A stretch of 64,000 nt of DNA from NCBI RefSeq assembly GCF_003390375.1, contig NZ_QUOT01000001.1:806001-870000 (forward strand). The letters run 5' to 3'. Source of the DNA: Thalassotalea euphylliae (lineage in GTDB: Bacteria; Pseudomonadota; Gammaproteobacteria; Enterobacterales; Alteromonadaceae). The position numbers and the translations under genes were made by a program. A model generated the notes under the pieces. That model made no database searches. It was not told the origin of the DNA and saw only the letters and a list, made by a program, of their open reading frames with translations. Shown here in pieces: positions 1 to 8,800 of the stretch; position 1 is the stretch's first letter, and every line of letters starts with the position of its first letter.

Positions 1-5
1 TTGGT

Positions 6-911
6 CTAGTCAGCCCTATTAATACCTGCGGCGATTTTAACAATATTTGACACTAGCGGGTGAACAATGCTGCCTTGAGGGGTAATGAGTTGATATTCCT
101 GAGAGATATTTTCTGCTTTACCAATGTAGGCAACATTAAATTTACCCATAATCTCTTCTTTAATCATCAGTGGCGCGGGAAATATGCCAAAACCATCCCG
201 ACCTAGTGATTTCATTAATGCGATGTCGGTAGCGTAGACCGTAATATCAGGCGCTATTTTATTCACATCAAACCATTGCATTAGGCTGCGGGTTAAACTG
301 CTGTTTTGACCTGGCATCACCACTTGAGCATGATCCAGGCAGTAAGGAAAATTAGCGATAAGCTCATCAATATCGCCATCACTGTGTGAGGCAAAAAAAC
401 CGATTTCGCTGTGACCAATATGCTGACAATAAAGCGGTAGATCAACGTCGGCGATCAATGGCAAATCCGTCAAAATCATATCAAGTTTGTGCAGTGCCAG
501 CTGACCAACAAGTTCATCTAAGTTGCCATCTTGAATGCCTAACCTTACATGCTGTTCACCCGTCAAGGCTGGCGATAGCCATTTACTGGCTAATGTTTTA
601 GGCAAGCCATCTGTCACACCAACTCGGCACATGGTAGTGACGTGTTTCTCTCCGGACGCCACCGTGTGCAACCACTCTTGTGCCTTAGCAAACATATCAT
701 CTGCGTAAGATTTAGTTAGGGCGCCAAATTCTGTTAACTCAAGACTACGTCCACGTTTGATAAATAACGGTCGATCTAATCGCTCTTCTAAAGCCGCAAT
801 TTGCGCACTCACAGTTTGGGGCGCAAGGTTCAGTTTTTGTGCAGCTCGAGAGATTCCTCCTTCATTTGCTGTCACCCAAAAATAGTAGAGATGGTTATAA
901 TTTATCTGCAT
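6..911 (-). CDS. nhaR: LysR-family transcriptional activator NhaR
   Basis: A 301-residue LysR-type regulator that closely resembles NhaR, the sodium-responsive activator of nhaA. The N-terminus starts MQINYNHLYYFW, as in E. coli NhaR, and is followed by a winged helix-turn-helix at about residues 18-50 (SRAAQKLNLAPQTVSAQI). The rest is the periplasmic-binding-protein-like effector domain, with the family stretch HKLDMILTDLP near residue 140. Full family length with an ATG start; a GGGAC purine run lies upstream. It is transcribed away from nhaA, which lies 0.8 kb further along, with one small secreted-protein gene between them. Function in sodium/pH homeostasis is inferred from family and context. 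Confidence 0.93.
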   Translation of the reverse strand: MQINYNHLYYFWVTANEGGISRAAQKLNLAPQTVSAQIAALEERLDRPLFIKRGRSLELTEFGALTKSYADDMFAKAQEWLHTVASGEKHVTTMCRVGVTDGLPKTLASKWLSPALTGEQHVRLGIQDGNLDELVGQLALHKLDMILTDLPLIADVDLPLYCQHIGHSEIGFFASHSDGDIDELIANFPYCLDHAQVVMPGQNSSLTRSLMQWFDVNKIAPDITVYATDIALMKSLGRDGFGIFPAPLMIKEEIMGKFNVAYIGKAENISQEYQLITPQGSIVHPLVSNIVKIAAGINRAD

Positions 912-1093
912 TCGCTGTCCCGCTTACCTAGTCTACTTAATGAGCATTATTTCGAAAATTACGAAGTAATAGTCAGAAATATTCAGATTTTATCTTAACG
1001 AGAGTTAAATTAACTTTAAAGACCACATGGCTAATAATTGACTGGTCTGAGAATTGGTTAACCACTTCTACCTGTCAATTAATGAGGTGATTT

Positions 1094-1510
1094 ATGCGTA
1101 TTTCCATTGTATTGGTTTTAACGGTATTGTTCAGCTTTTCAGCGCCTTCTCTAGCGGCTAAATTCTCAGCTGAGGCGATGATAAATGAATGTTTATCCGA
1201 CAATATATCGCAGCAGCAACAGGTTGGTTGTCAGGGCTTTTTCTATGGCCTTATCAGTAAAAAGCAAGCACTGCTTGCACCAGTAAAATCAAAAGGCCTA
1301 GTCGATCGCGCCTACAACAGTAGAACCAGCACCAGTAACTACAGTGTCGTCAAAACACGTAAGTATGGTATGGATCAAGTATGTTTGCCTGACGACATTG
1401 ACTATCAGACATTCAAAAGTGTGCTAAAGAAAGCTGCAATTAATTATAACGCTCAGCTTGATGTGGAATCGGTCACCGACATTCTGGCGCGACACTACAG
1501 TTGCAAATAA
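1094..1510 (+). CDS. Small secreted protein, Rap1a/Tai-like
   Basis: A 138-residue protein with a clear Sec signal peptide (residues 1-21, cleavage after SLA-A). The mature part carries four cysteines (C33, C46, C97, C137) in the layout I associate with the Rap1a/Tai immunity-protein fold: a helix with C-x12-C then GFFYG, a later CLP, and a final cysteine at the C-terminus. Two disulphides are likely. That fold is known from immunity proteins of type VI secretion effectors, but many chromosomal members have no effector partner and none is visible here. The Shine-Dalgarno GAGGTGA lies just before the ATG. It sits between nhaR and nhaA; any link to sodium transport is unproven. Confidence 0.6.
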   Translation: MRISIVLVLTVLFSFSAPSLAAKFSAEAMINECLSDNISQQQQVGCQGFFYGLISKKQALLAPVKSKGLVDRAYNSRTSTSNYSVVKTRKYGMDQVCLPDDIDYQTFKSVLKKAAINYNAQLDVESVTDILARHYSCK

Positions 1511-1702
1511 CACGCAGTTAATAGCACGTAAGCGCCACCTACTAACCTCACAAATGCGTTCAACGTGCCTATCAGCCCCATGCACTATATTTACTAATAA
1601 GTTCATAAGCTATTAACTCGCTTATGGCGCTTAAGGGCTTTCTCGTGATAACAAATCTTTCCTAACCGGAACTAAAGGGTAATTTCGACAACAGGTTAAG
1701 CT

Positions 1703-2998
1703 ATGACCACGATTAAGAAGTTTTTGCAGCTGGAAGCTGCCGCAGGATTGATTCTTTTATTTGCAACGCTGTTAGCGTTATTAGTCGCTAACAGCGCTTT
1801 GTCTGTCTACTACGAGATGCTGATCCAAATTCCAGCAGGCATTCATATCGGTGGTCTAGCGATAAATAAGCCGATTTTACTTTGGGTAAACGACGGCCTA
1901 ATGGCAGCGTTTTTCTTTTTGGTCGGTTTAGAATTAAAGCGCGAACTGCTTGAAGGACACTTATCTGAACCTAAAAACACCCTACTTCCAATTTTTGGCG
2001 CTGTCGGCGGTATGGTTATACCAGCGCTCATTTATTTAGCGCTCAATTATCACGATGAAGTAAATCGCATTGGTTGGGCCATTCCAGCCGCAACCGATAT
2101 CGCTTTTGCGCTCGGCATTCTAATGTTACTTGGCAAGCAAGTTCCTGCCGCACTTAAAATATTCCTAGTGACCCTTGCCATTATTGATGATATTGGCGCC
2201 ATTGTTATCATCGCGGTTTTCTACACTCAACAAATAGAAACCGTACCGCTATTTATCAGCGCAATATGTTTAGTGATCTTAACTTTGCTCAATAAAAAAG
2301 GAGTGTCTGACATACCGGCCTATATTTTAATTGGCGGTATTCTTTGGGTAGCAGTTTTAAAATCAGGCGTTCATGCCACTTTAGCTGGGGTATTACTCGC
2401 TTTCTTTATCCCAATGCGCGATAGCAAGAATCCCGACCACTCGCCAGTTAAGCAACTAGAATCTAGCCTACACAGCTCTGTTGCCTTTGTTATTCTGCCA
2501 CTTTTCGCCTTTGCCAATGCTGGCATCGATTTTCGAGAGCTCACTTCAGAGGCGATAACTCATCCTATCACCTTAGGTATTGCGCTTGGATTAGTGGTAG
2601 GCAAGCCACTGGGTATTATGTCGATGTGTTTTATTGCCATCAAACTCGGCGTTGCTAGGCTACCAACAGGTATTGGGTGGTATCATATTTTCGGTGTATC
2701 AGTGCTATGTGGTATCGGCTTTACCATGAGTTTGTTTATCGGCTCGCTCGCCTTTGAAACAACAGGGAGCAACATTATTGTTGATGAACGCCTTGGTATT
2801 TTATTAGCGTCATTTATTTCTGCCATTCTTGGCTTTATGATCTTAAAAAATGCGTCTGCAACACAAACGTTAAGTGATGATGGTAATGATAATCGCCAGA
2901 AAGAAAGCGGTTTATCTGGAGACAAAACCAATCATTCTGATGATCAAAGTCATTTTGCAGCTAACAGCCGTAAAACAAATACTTCCAGTGAGGCATAG
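1703..2998 (+). CDS. nhaA: Na+/H+ antiporter NhaA
   Basis: Inner-membrane antiporter that expels Na+ (or Li+) in exchange for two protons. Its 431 residues show about 12 transmembrane segments and the essential Asp pair in AIIDDIGA (D162, D163), equivalent to E. coli D163/D164. The segment TDIAFALGIL at about 131-140 is the family signature of the unwound helix IV. About 45 residues after the last membrane helix form a hydrophilic Asn/Ser/Asp-rich tail, longer than in E. coli NhaA; this is not unusual in marine relatives. NhaR is encoded nearby in the opposite direction and is the likely activator. Confidence 0.95.
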   Translation: MTTIKKFLQLEAAAGLILLFATLLALLVANSALSVYYEMLIQIPAGIHIGGLAINKPILLWVNDGLMAAFFFLVGLELKRELLEGHLSEPKNTLLPIFGAVGGMVIPALIYLALNYHDEVNRIGWAIPAATDIAFALGILMLLGKQVPAALKIFLVTLAIIDDIGAIVIIAVFYTQQIETVPLFISAICLVILTLLNKKGVSDIPAYILIGGILWVAVLKSGVHATLAGVLLAFFIPMRDSKNPDHSPVKQLESSLHSSVAFVILPLFAFANAGIDFRELTSEAITHPITLGIALGLVVGKPLGIMSMCFIAIKLGVARLPTGIGWYHIFGVSVLCGIGFTMSLFIGSLAFETTGSNIIVDERLGILLASFISAILGFMILKNASATQTLSDDGNDNRQKESGLSGDKTNHSDDQSHFAANSRKTNTSSEA

Positions 2999-3055
2999 TG
3001 TGCATAAATTGTGTGCTTTAATTTGGCACATCATTGCTTTAGCTTAACTGGTAGA

Positions 3056-4690
3056 CTAACGAATAACTTTATCAATATGAATATCAAGCCGTTTTGCAAG
3101 GCGTGTTAAGTTAGCGCGATCAACCCCCAGATGCTTAGCAGCCCTGCTCCAATTTCCTTGATAAAGGGATAAGGCACGACGCACCAGCTGACGCTGATAG
3201 GCATCAACGTTGTCTCGTAAATTTATTGGCGTGTCGTCAAATTGCTTGTTGGCAAATTCATTGCCTATTTCTGTTTGAGTAGAAACTGCTAACAAGTCCT
3301 CTTCTGTTGCTTGTTTCGAACCACTAAAACCACCAATTGGGGCTACTAATTCACTATCGTTATCCGTAATTGTTACTATCGATTCATAACGATTAGCAGC
3401 TGGCACTTTTGCACATGCTTTTAATGCCGCTCGATTTAACAAATGTTCTAATTCCCGAACATTACCAGGCCAAGTGTAATGCGTTAGCTGCTGCATTAGC
3501 TTGGTTGATAATTTTAATTGGCCGACACCAAGCTTGCGTTTTGCACGTTCAATAAAAAAGCCAGCCAGCAAGGCGACATCACCATGGCGATCGCGCAATG
3601 CTGGTACTTTGATCGGGTAAACGTTTAGTCGGTGATATAAATCAGCGCGAAAACGGCCATTTTCGACTTCATCTTTTAAATTGCGATTTGTTGCCGCAAT
3701 CACGCGAACATTGACAGTGATAACTTCATCTTGCCCAACCGGTTGAACCTCTTGGCTTTGTAGCACTCGTAATAACTTGCTCTGCGCAGCAAGCGGCAGT
3801 TCGCCCACTTCATCAAGAAAAATAGTGCCGCCGTCAGCAATAACAAACTTACCAGCGCGCTTACTATCGGCACCAGTAAAGGCGCCTTTAACATGTCCGA
3901 ATAGCTCACTTTCAATCAAATTTTCGGGTAACGCAGCACAATTCACGTGAATGATTGCTGCTTCAGAGCGGCTCGATTGCTGGTGAATACTATGAGCAAT
4001 AAGCTCCTTACCTGTGCCACTTTCTCCCTCAATCAACACAGAGTAATTTGAAGGCGCAACCATACTTATCTCATGATTAAGCTTTTCCATCGCGGCACTT
4101 TGTCCAATAAGTTCGGTATGAGCACCCGACATGCTAGGTTCGTTGATAGCACGCATTACCGCTTTAGAGTGATCAATATTCGATTCGAGTGAGTTTAAGG
4201 TAAGCGCTGTGTGCAAATTAACCGCGACCATTGCACTTACCAAAGACAGTGCACGCTCAGACAAACCATTGAATATATTCGGTGTTAAGCTATCAAGCGT
4301 TAATACGCCAATTAAGTTTTCATCGAAATAAAGCGGTAGCCCCATGCAAGCGTGGATCGGTAAATCGCCTTCTTTGCTACTCAGCAGGCCATCATAGGGA
4401 TCGGGAAGTGGCGAGTCAGCCGCAAATCGTATCGCTTCTATTGCATTGCAAATTTGGCGAAACCTAGGGTGCTCATCAATGGCAAAACGTCGCCCCATGG
4501 TATCAGCACTTAACCCTTGGCTAGCTATCGGTTGCAAGTATTCACCTTTGATAACGAGCAAAGCGATAGCATCACAGGTAATAACCTTGCGAATTGCCGT
4601 TAGGACATCATCAAAGCGCTGCTCGTTTGCCGCGCTCTGTGCCAATTCAATAGATAATTCTAATAATTGATTGTCAGCTAAATTGTTCAT
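3056..4690 (-). CDS. norR: Nitric-oxide-responsive sigma-54 activator NorR
   Basis: A 544-residue enhancer-binding protein with three parts. An N-terminal GAF domain (about 15-165) binds a non-haem iron that senses NO. A sigma-54 AAA+ domain (about 190-425) has Walker A GESGTGKE (222-229), the GAFTGA loop (269-274) and Walker B IFLDEVGEL. A C-terminal Fis-like helix-turn-helix lies at about 500-540. The GAF stretch around PLPDPYDG and HACMGLPL keeps the Asp, Arg and Cys residues proposed as iron ligands in E. coli NorR. It is divergent from the ppyR-like/nnrS/hmp genes it should control. The linker before the HTH is somewhat long and hydrophilic. Confidence 0.93.
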   Translation of the reverse strand: MNNLADNQLLELSIELAQSAANEQRFDDVLTAIRKVITCDAIALLVIKGEYLQPIASQGLSADTMGRRFAIDEHPRFRQICNAIEAIRFAADSPLPDPYDGLLSSKEGDLPIHACMGLPLYFDENLIGVLTLDSLTPNIFNGLSERALSLVSAMVAVNLHTALTLNSLESNIDHSKAVMRAINEPSMSGAHTELIGQSAAMEKLNHEISMVAPSNYSVLIEGESGTGKELIAHSIHQQSSRSEAAIIHVNCAALPENLIESELFGHVKGAFTGADSKRAGKFVIADGGTIFLDEVGELPLAAQSKLLRVLQSQEVQPVGQDEVITVNVRVIAATNRNLKDEVENGRFRADLYHRLNVYPIKVPALRDRHGDVALLAGFFIERAKRKLGVGQLKLSTKLMQQLTHYTWPGNVRELEHLLNRAALKACAKVPAANRYESIVTITDNDSELVAPIGGFSGSKQATEEDLLAVSTQTEIGNEFANKQFDDTPINLRDNVDAYQRQLVRRALSLYQGNWSRAAKHLGVDRANLTRLAKRLDIHIDKVIR

Positions 4691-4903
4691 TTGATGGTTG
4701 TTCTTTTGATTGCCGTTATTTTGATTACTGTTTTTTTGTTTTTAATTTTGTGCTGTGTTCATTATGTCGGTATGGAAACGACTAGCTAGCTTCTCTCTAC
4801 CTTTTTCTCTAATTAACTACCTACCTTTTTATCTAAGTACCTAGTTAAACCGTTAGCAGCTTTCAGCTGACTCAACCCAACTATATCAAATACACACAAC
4901 CAT

Positions 4904-4940
4904 GTCTTTATGACCTGTTTAAATCCTGTGTTATTTTGAC
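4904..4940 (+). promoter_or_regulatory. Two NorR-type enhancer sites (GT-N7-AC)
   Basis: Two exact matches to the NorR core GT-N7-AC are seen: GT-CTTTATG-AC at 4904-4914 and GT-TATTTTG-AC at 4930-4940. They are spaced 26 bp apart, close to the spacing of NorR sites in E. coli. They lie about 55-90 bp upstream of the sigma-54-like promoter. E. coli has three such sites; I find only two here. Confidence 0.6.
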
Positions 4941-4993
4941 TCAATAAAATCATAAAATTAAAATATTTATATATATTTCAATACATTAAAAGA

Positions 4994-5010
4994 TTGGCAC
5001 TAGTCTTGAT
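4994..5010 (+). promoter_or_regulatory. Sigma-54-like promoter for the NO operon
   Basis: TTGGCAC-N5-TTGAT matches the sigma-54 consensus TTGGCAC(G)-N4-TTGC(A/T), with the correct 10-base gap between the -24 GG and the -12 position. The -12 element reads GA instead of GC. Its place downstream of two NorR sites and upstream of an NO-detoxification operon supports the call. The predicted start of transcription is near 5022, giving a leader of about 145 nt. Confidence 0.6.
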
Positions 5011-5166
5011 ATGACTCGTGTAGGTAACGCTTAGATAACTAAGCCTTAGAAAGTCATTCTAAGGTCAATAGCGCGCAGATAAGCCCCGCTAGCACTCCAA
5101 GAGAAATGACGTCGCGTAAGTTACAGATTTTAGCAAAAGCATTAAACCCAAAACGTCGGAGCCATT

Positions 5167-5451
5167 ATGTACCCTGCACCATATTCAAATTTTCTAATTG
5201 CTGATGACCGTCAATTTGACCAAACACAGCTGAATTTTCAAAAATGCATTCTTATTGGCAATTGGATGATGCTTACTTCTTTAACCGTCACCTTGATGTG
5301 CGTTGCCATTACTTTTGGTTTTGACCAATACTTTTCGATTGCAAGCCAAGTCACCGCGCATATCGCGACAATCATTTTTGCTGGTGTTTTAAAAGTGGGT
5401 TACGTTTTACGCTGCGTTGGTGTCCACGGGTTAGGTCACAAGGTGTTTTAA
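5167..5451 (+). CDS. Small two-helix membrane protein, PpyR-like
   Basis: A 94-residue protein with two predicted membrane helices (about 28-50 and 57-80) and a conserved-looking end GYVLRCVGVHGLGHK. It is the first gene of the NorR-linked operon and ends one base before the nnrS start, so the two are probably translationally coupled. The layout norR, small membrane protein, nnrS, hmp recalls the P. aeruginosa fhpR-fhp-ppyR cluster (PA2662-PA2665, from memory). PpyR has been called a membrane regulator, but no molecular function is certain. GGAG six bases upstream supports the ATG. Confidence 0.6.
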   Translation: MYPAPYSNFLIADDRQFDQTQLNFQKCILIGNWMMLTSLTVTLMCVAITFGFDQYFSIASQVTAHIATIIFAGVLKVGYVLRCVGVHGLGHKVF

Positions 5452-5452
5452 G

Positions 5453-6682
5453 ATGATGATATCTGAACCACCTGTAAATGCTGAAAACAATACCTCAGCT
5501 TTATCCATATTTAATGATCGCCATCCACTATGGCAATTGTCATTTCGCGCCTTCTTTTTAGCGGCAAGCTTGTTTTCTGTAGTTGCCGTTGCGCTTTGGG
5601 TGGCATCGCTATCAGATCTTAGTTTTGAGAGTCCAATTACTGCTAAAGCTCTCTACTTACCCAGCTTAGTTTGGCACGCTCATGAGATGATATTTGGTTT
5701 TGCTGCCACTGTTGCTATTGGGTTTATCTTAACCGCGGTGCAAACTTGGACAAGTTCACCAAGCATTAGCGGTCGTCCAGTTATGGCACTGCTTGCAATT
5801 TGGGTCATGGTGAGAGCGCTTCTTTGGTACAACACAATAACAAGTCTAGCTTTTGCCATTGCACTACAGAGCCTTTGGTGGCTTGCTATTATTGGCTACT
5901 ATGTGCGTATTGTGTTGCGCGCGAAGAACAAGCGAAACTACTTGTTTATTCCTCTACTTAGTGCGCTAGCAACGGTCAATTTGCTCGTATTAGGCTGTGG
6001 TTTAGCAGGGAAAACAGATTTAGCACTGTATTTTGCACGCTCAGCGGTACTCATTTTTACCCTAGTGATGGCGGTTGTTGGTGGCCGTGTAATCCCGTTT
6101 TTTACAGTTCGCGGGGCTGGTACTGAGCCCAAGCAACCGCTACCTTCGCTGGAAATGGCGCTACTACCAGTCGCCATTGCTGGCATCACTATTTTTATCC
6201 TTGGGCAGTTTATCTCCCTGCCAATCACGCCAGCCCTATTTATGCTATCTGCTGGCATACTGCATCTAGTGCGCTGCGCTCGTTGGTCAGGTATGAAAAC
6301 ACTGGATGTGCCACTGCTTTGGTCGTTGCACTTAGCCTACTTATTAATGAGTCTAGGGCTTATCGCGCTGGGTTTGAGCTACCTTACCCCTATGGTTCAA
6401 TTTAGCGCTGCACTGCATTTAATCACTATTGGCGCAGTAGGTTTGATGATCATTGCTATGATGAGTCGAGTATCACTAGGCCATACGGGGCGCGCGTTAA
6501 TCACAAAACGCCATATCAATTTGGCATTTTACTTGGTAGCTGCCGCCGCATTAGTTCGTTTTATCTTGCCACACCTAGGCTATACCCTGCTGAGCTGGCA
6601 GCTTAGCGCCTTGCTATGGGGTATCGCATTTAGCTTATTTTTCTTCACTTACTGGCCAATACTTACTAAACCTCGTCAGTAA
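5453..6682 (+). CDS. nnrS: NnrS family haem/copper membrane protein
   Basis: A 409-residue integral membrane protein with about 12 hydrophobic helices. It has the NnrS signature WHAHEMIFGFA near residue 75, where histidines are thought to bind haem and copper, and VVGGRVIPFFTVRG in mid-protein. NnrS proteins protect cells from nitric oxide and prevent iron-nitrosyl damage; the exact chemistry is unsettled. Starts ATGATGAT one base after the upstream stop, so the precise Met is ambiguous by one codon. Lies 35 bp before hmp in the NorR-controlled operon. Confidence 0.9.
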   Translation: MMISEPPVNAENNTSALSIFNDRHPLWQLSFRAFFLAASLFSVVAVALWVASLSDLSFESPITAKALYLPSLVWHAHEMIFGFAATVAIGFILTAVQTWTSSPSISGRPVMALLAIWVMVRALLWYNTITSLAFAIALQSLWWLAIIGYYVRIVLRAKNKRNYLFIPLLSALATVNLLVLGCGLAGKTDLALYFARSAVLIFTLVMAVVGGRVIPFFTVRGAGTEPKQPLPSLEMALLPVAIAGITIFILGQFISLPITPALFMLSAGILHLVRCARWSGMKTLDVPLLWSLHLAYLLMSLGLIALGLSYLTPMVQFSAALHLITIGAVGLMIIAMMSRVSLGHTGRALITKRHINLAFYLVAAAALVRFILPHLGYTLLSWQLSALLWGIAFSLFFFTYWPILTKPRQ

Positions 6683-6717
6683 GCTCACTTTTAACTTTCT
6701 AGTTTGTTGGAGTAGAC

Positions 6718-7926
6718 ATGCAATCTAATCAAGCCCTTTCCGTTCAAGATATTAGCCTAGTGCAATCAACCTTACCGCTTATTGAGCAGGCCGGTGATGC
6801 TGTAACAGCGCACTTTTATCAACGAATGTTTCACCACAATCCTGAGCTGAAAGATATTTTTAATTTAACCAATCAAGAAACCGGTCGACAGAAAGCAGCA
6901 TTGTTCGAGGCGATTGTCGCCTATGCGAAAAACCTAGATAAGATTAACGTGTTAAAACATGCCGTTGAGCGTATCGCCAATAAACACGTGAGCTTTCATA
7001 TTAAACCAGACGATTACAAAATTGTTGGTCATCATCTTATTGAAACCATGCGCGAGCTGCTGGGCGAGCATTTCACACAAGCGATTGAAAAAGCATGGTC
7101 AACCGCATATCAAGTACTCGCCAACTTGTTTATCAACCTGGAAGAAGAATTATATGTTAACCGTGAAACTGCGACAGGTGGCTGGCGTGGTAAACGTGCC
7201 TTTAGCCTAGTAGAGAAAATTCAAGAATCTGAGTTGGTCACAAGCTTTGTTTTTGAACCGATTGATCAGCAGCCTGTCATGAACTACTTTCCCGGTCAGT
7301 ACATAGGCATTGAGTTAAAGCCGACAACATCACCTTACAACGAAATTCGACAATACTCGCTGTCAACTAGCCCAAATGGTAAGAGCTACCGCATTTCGGT
7401 AAAACGTGAGTTAAGCGATGTAAGCGAGCGCAATGGTGTGATGTCGAACTATTTACACGATCATTTAAACCTAGGTGACATTGTTGATTTACACGCCCCT
7501 ACCGGCGACTTTTATTGGCAAGATCGTCAACGACCTGTAGTGCTAATTTCAGCTGGTGTTGGCATTACCCCAATGCAAGCCATGTTGGATACGCTCGCTC
7601 AGAACAACTATTCACAACAGGTTATTTATTTACATGCCTGTGAAAACAAGGCGCAACACTCTTTTGCCAATCACACAGCAAAGCAATGTAAACAACAAGG
7701 TTGGCAAGCGTATACTTGGTATCGAGAAGGAGCAGCTGACCAACCAAACACCTTCACAGGTATATTGGATTTTTCAGTAATTGATTTACCATTAGATACA
7801 AATGGTGATTTTTATCTTTGTGGTCCAGTCGGATTTATGCAGTTTGCCAAGCAGCAACTACTCAAACTTGGTGTAGATGAGTCATGTATTCATTATGAGG
7901 TATTTGGCCCGCACGCCAACCTTTAA
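6718..7926 (+). CDS. hmp: Flavohaemoprotein, nitric oxide dioxygenase
   Basis: A 402-residue cytoplasmic enzyme that converts NO plus O2 to nitrate using NAD(P)H. Residues 1-140 are the globin domain, with proximal His at about 90 in ANKHVSF. The ferredoxin-reductase-like FAD domain follows (RQYSLSTSP near 217), then the NAD(P)-binding domain (GVGITPM near 280, CGPVGFM near 370). It ends with the family C-terminus HYEVFGPHANL. The Shine-Dalgarno TTGGAG precedes the ATG. Last gene of the NorR-linked operon, followed by a stem-loop. Confidence 0.95.
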   Translation: MQSNQALSVQDISLVQSTLPLIEQAGDAVTAHFYQRMFHHNPELKDIFNLTNQETGRQKAALFEAIVAYAKNLDKINVLKHAVERIANKHVSFHIKPDDYKIVGHHLIETMRELLGEHFTQAIEKAWSTAYQVLANLFINLEEELYVNRETATGGWRGKRAFSLVEKIQESELVTSFVFEPIDQQPVMNYFPGQYIGIELKPTTSPYNEIRQYSLSTSPNGKSYRISVKRELSDVSERNGVMSNYLHDHLNLGDIVDLHAPTGDFYWQDRQRPVVLISAGVGITPMQAMLDTLAQNNYSQQVIYLHACENKAQHSFANHTAKQCKQQGWQAYTWYREGAADQPNTFTGILDFSVIDLPLDTNGDFYLCGPVGFMQFAKQQLLKLGVDESCIHYEVFGPHANL

Positions 7927-7948
7927 GGGCTATCGGGTAACAAGGATT

Positions 7949-7985
7949 TGCGGTGTCGAGTAAACCACTTGTCACCGCAGTTTTA
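7949..7985 (+). terminator. Terminator-like stem-loop after hmp
   Basis: TGCGGTG (7949-7955) pairs with CACCGCA (7973-7979) and is followed by GTTTTAT on the + strand. The loop is rather long (17 nt). It lies between the convergent hmp and recR genes. Confidence 0.5.
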
Positions 7986-7992
7986 TAGTGAA

Positions 7993-8598
7993 CTATACCT
8001 GATAGCTTTTTCGGCCTGACAACGCATGTGACAAAGTATTGCCATCAACATACTCAAGCTCGCCGCCTACTGGCACTCCGTGAGCAATACGCGATAAATT
8101 GACTTCAAATGACTTTGCCATTTCCGCGATAAAGTGCGCAGTGGCTTCCCCTTCAACTGTAGGGTTGGTGGCTAAAATCACTTCCTTAATACCGCCCTGT
8201 TGCAGTTGTGCTTCAAGCAAGTCTAACCCTAAATCTTCTGGGCCAATGCCGTCGATTGGTGATAAGTGCCCCATTAAAATAAAGTATCGACCTTGAAACT
8301 CACCCGTTTGCTCGATGGCAATAACATCTGCTGGGCTTTCAACAATACATAATTGTTCAGCATGCTGGCGACGCGGGCTTTCACAAATATCGCATAAGGT
8401 TTGTTCAGTAAAGTTACGACACTGCTGACAATGCCCGACCTGCTCCATTGCTTTTGCCATCGTTTCCGCCAGCTTAGCACCACCTTGACGGTTTCGCTCT
8501 AATAAGTGAAACGCCATACGCTGGGCAGTTTTGGCGCCAACACCAGGTAAACAACGAAAAGATTCAATTAATTCTTGGACAAGTGGGCTGAACTTCAT
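7993..8598 (-). CDS. recR: Recombination protein RecR
   Basis: A 201-residue recombination mediator that works with RecF and RecO to load RecA at single-strand gaps. It has the N-terminal helix-hairpin-helix (RCLPGVGAKTAQRMA), a four-cysteine zinc finger (CQQC-x8-CDIC, about 57-72), then a Toprim domain and the C-terminal GGELEYVDGNTL. I place the start at the ATG giving MKFSPLVQ, the usual RecR beginning, and reject an upstream TTG that adds 13 unlike residues. The usual upstream partners dnaX and ybaB are absent here. Confidence 0.95.
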   Translation of the reverse strand: MKFSPLVQELIESFRCLPGVGAKTAQRMAFHLLERNRQGGAKLAETMAKAMEQVGHCQQCRNFTEQTLCDICESPRRQHAEQLCIVESPADVIAIEQTGEFQGRYFILMGHLSPIDGIGPEDLGLDLLEAQLQQGGIKEVILATNPTVEGEATAHFIAEMAKSFEVNLSRIAHGVPVGGELEYVDGNTLSHALSGRKSYQV

Positions 8599-8740
8599 AG
8601 AGATATAAATTAGGTAATTAAGGTCAAAAACGGGCAAAGTGTAGCAAGCTAAACGTCAGCAAGACAATAAAAATCAAGCCTATTCACGCGCATTGACATC
8701 TATTGGCACAGAGCCTAAGTAAATGAACGCTATTAACATA

Positions 8741-8777
8741 AAAAAAGCACCAATTGATTCCATCAATTTGGTGCTTT
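8741..8777 (-). terminator. Terminator of the leftward GNAT/Mpo1-like pair
   Basis: GCACCAATTGAT (8747-8758) pairs with ATCAATTTGGTGC (8762-8774) with one bulged base. Read on the minus strand it is followed by a run of six T (8746-8741). Confidence 0.75.
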
Positions 8778-8800
8778 CACTAAATTCGCAATTTATAACA

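Larger units (their letters stand above)
4691..5166. other. norR / NO-detoxification divergent intergenic region
   Basis: This 476-bp gap has no gene but carries the control region for both flanking units. Two GT-N7-AC sites and a sigma-54-like promoter (listed separately) face the rightward operon. Nearer norR there is an AT-rich, T-tract-rich segment with two copies of CTACCTTTTT(C/A)TCTAA (4797-4812 and 4821-4836), whose role is unknown. Confidence 0.7.

Noticed and set aside
8596..8637. Longer recR product starting at an upstream TTG
   Set aside because: The extra 13 residues have no family counterpart and MKFSPLVQ is the normal RecR start.
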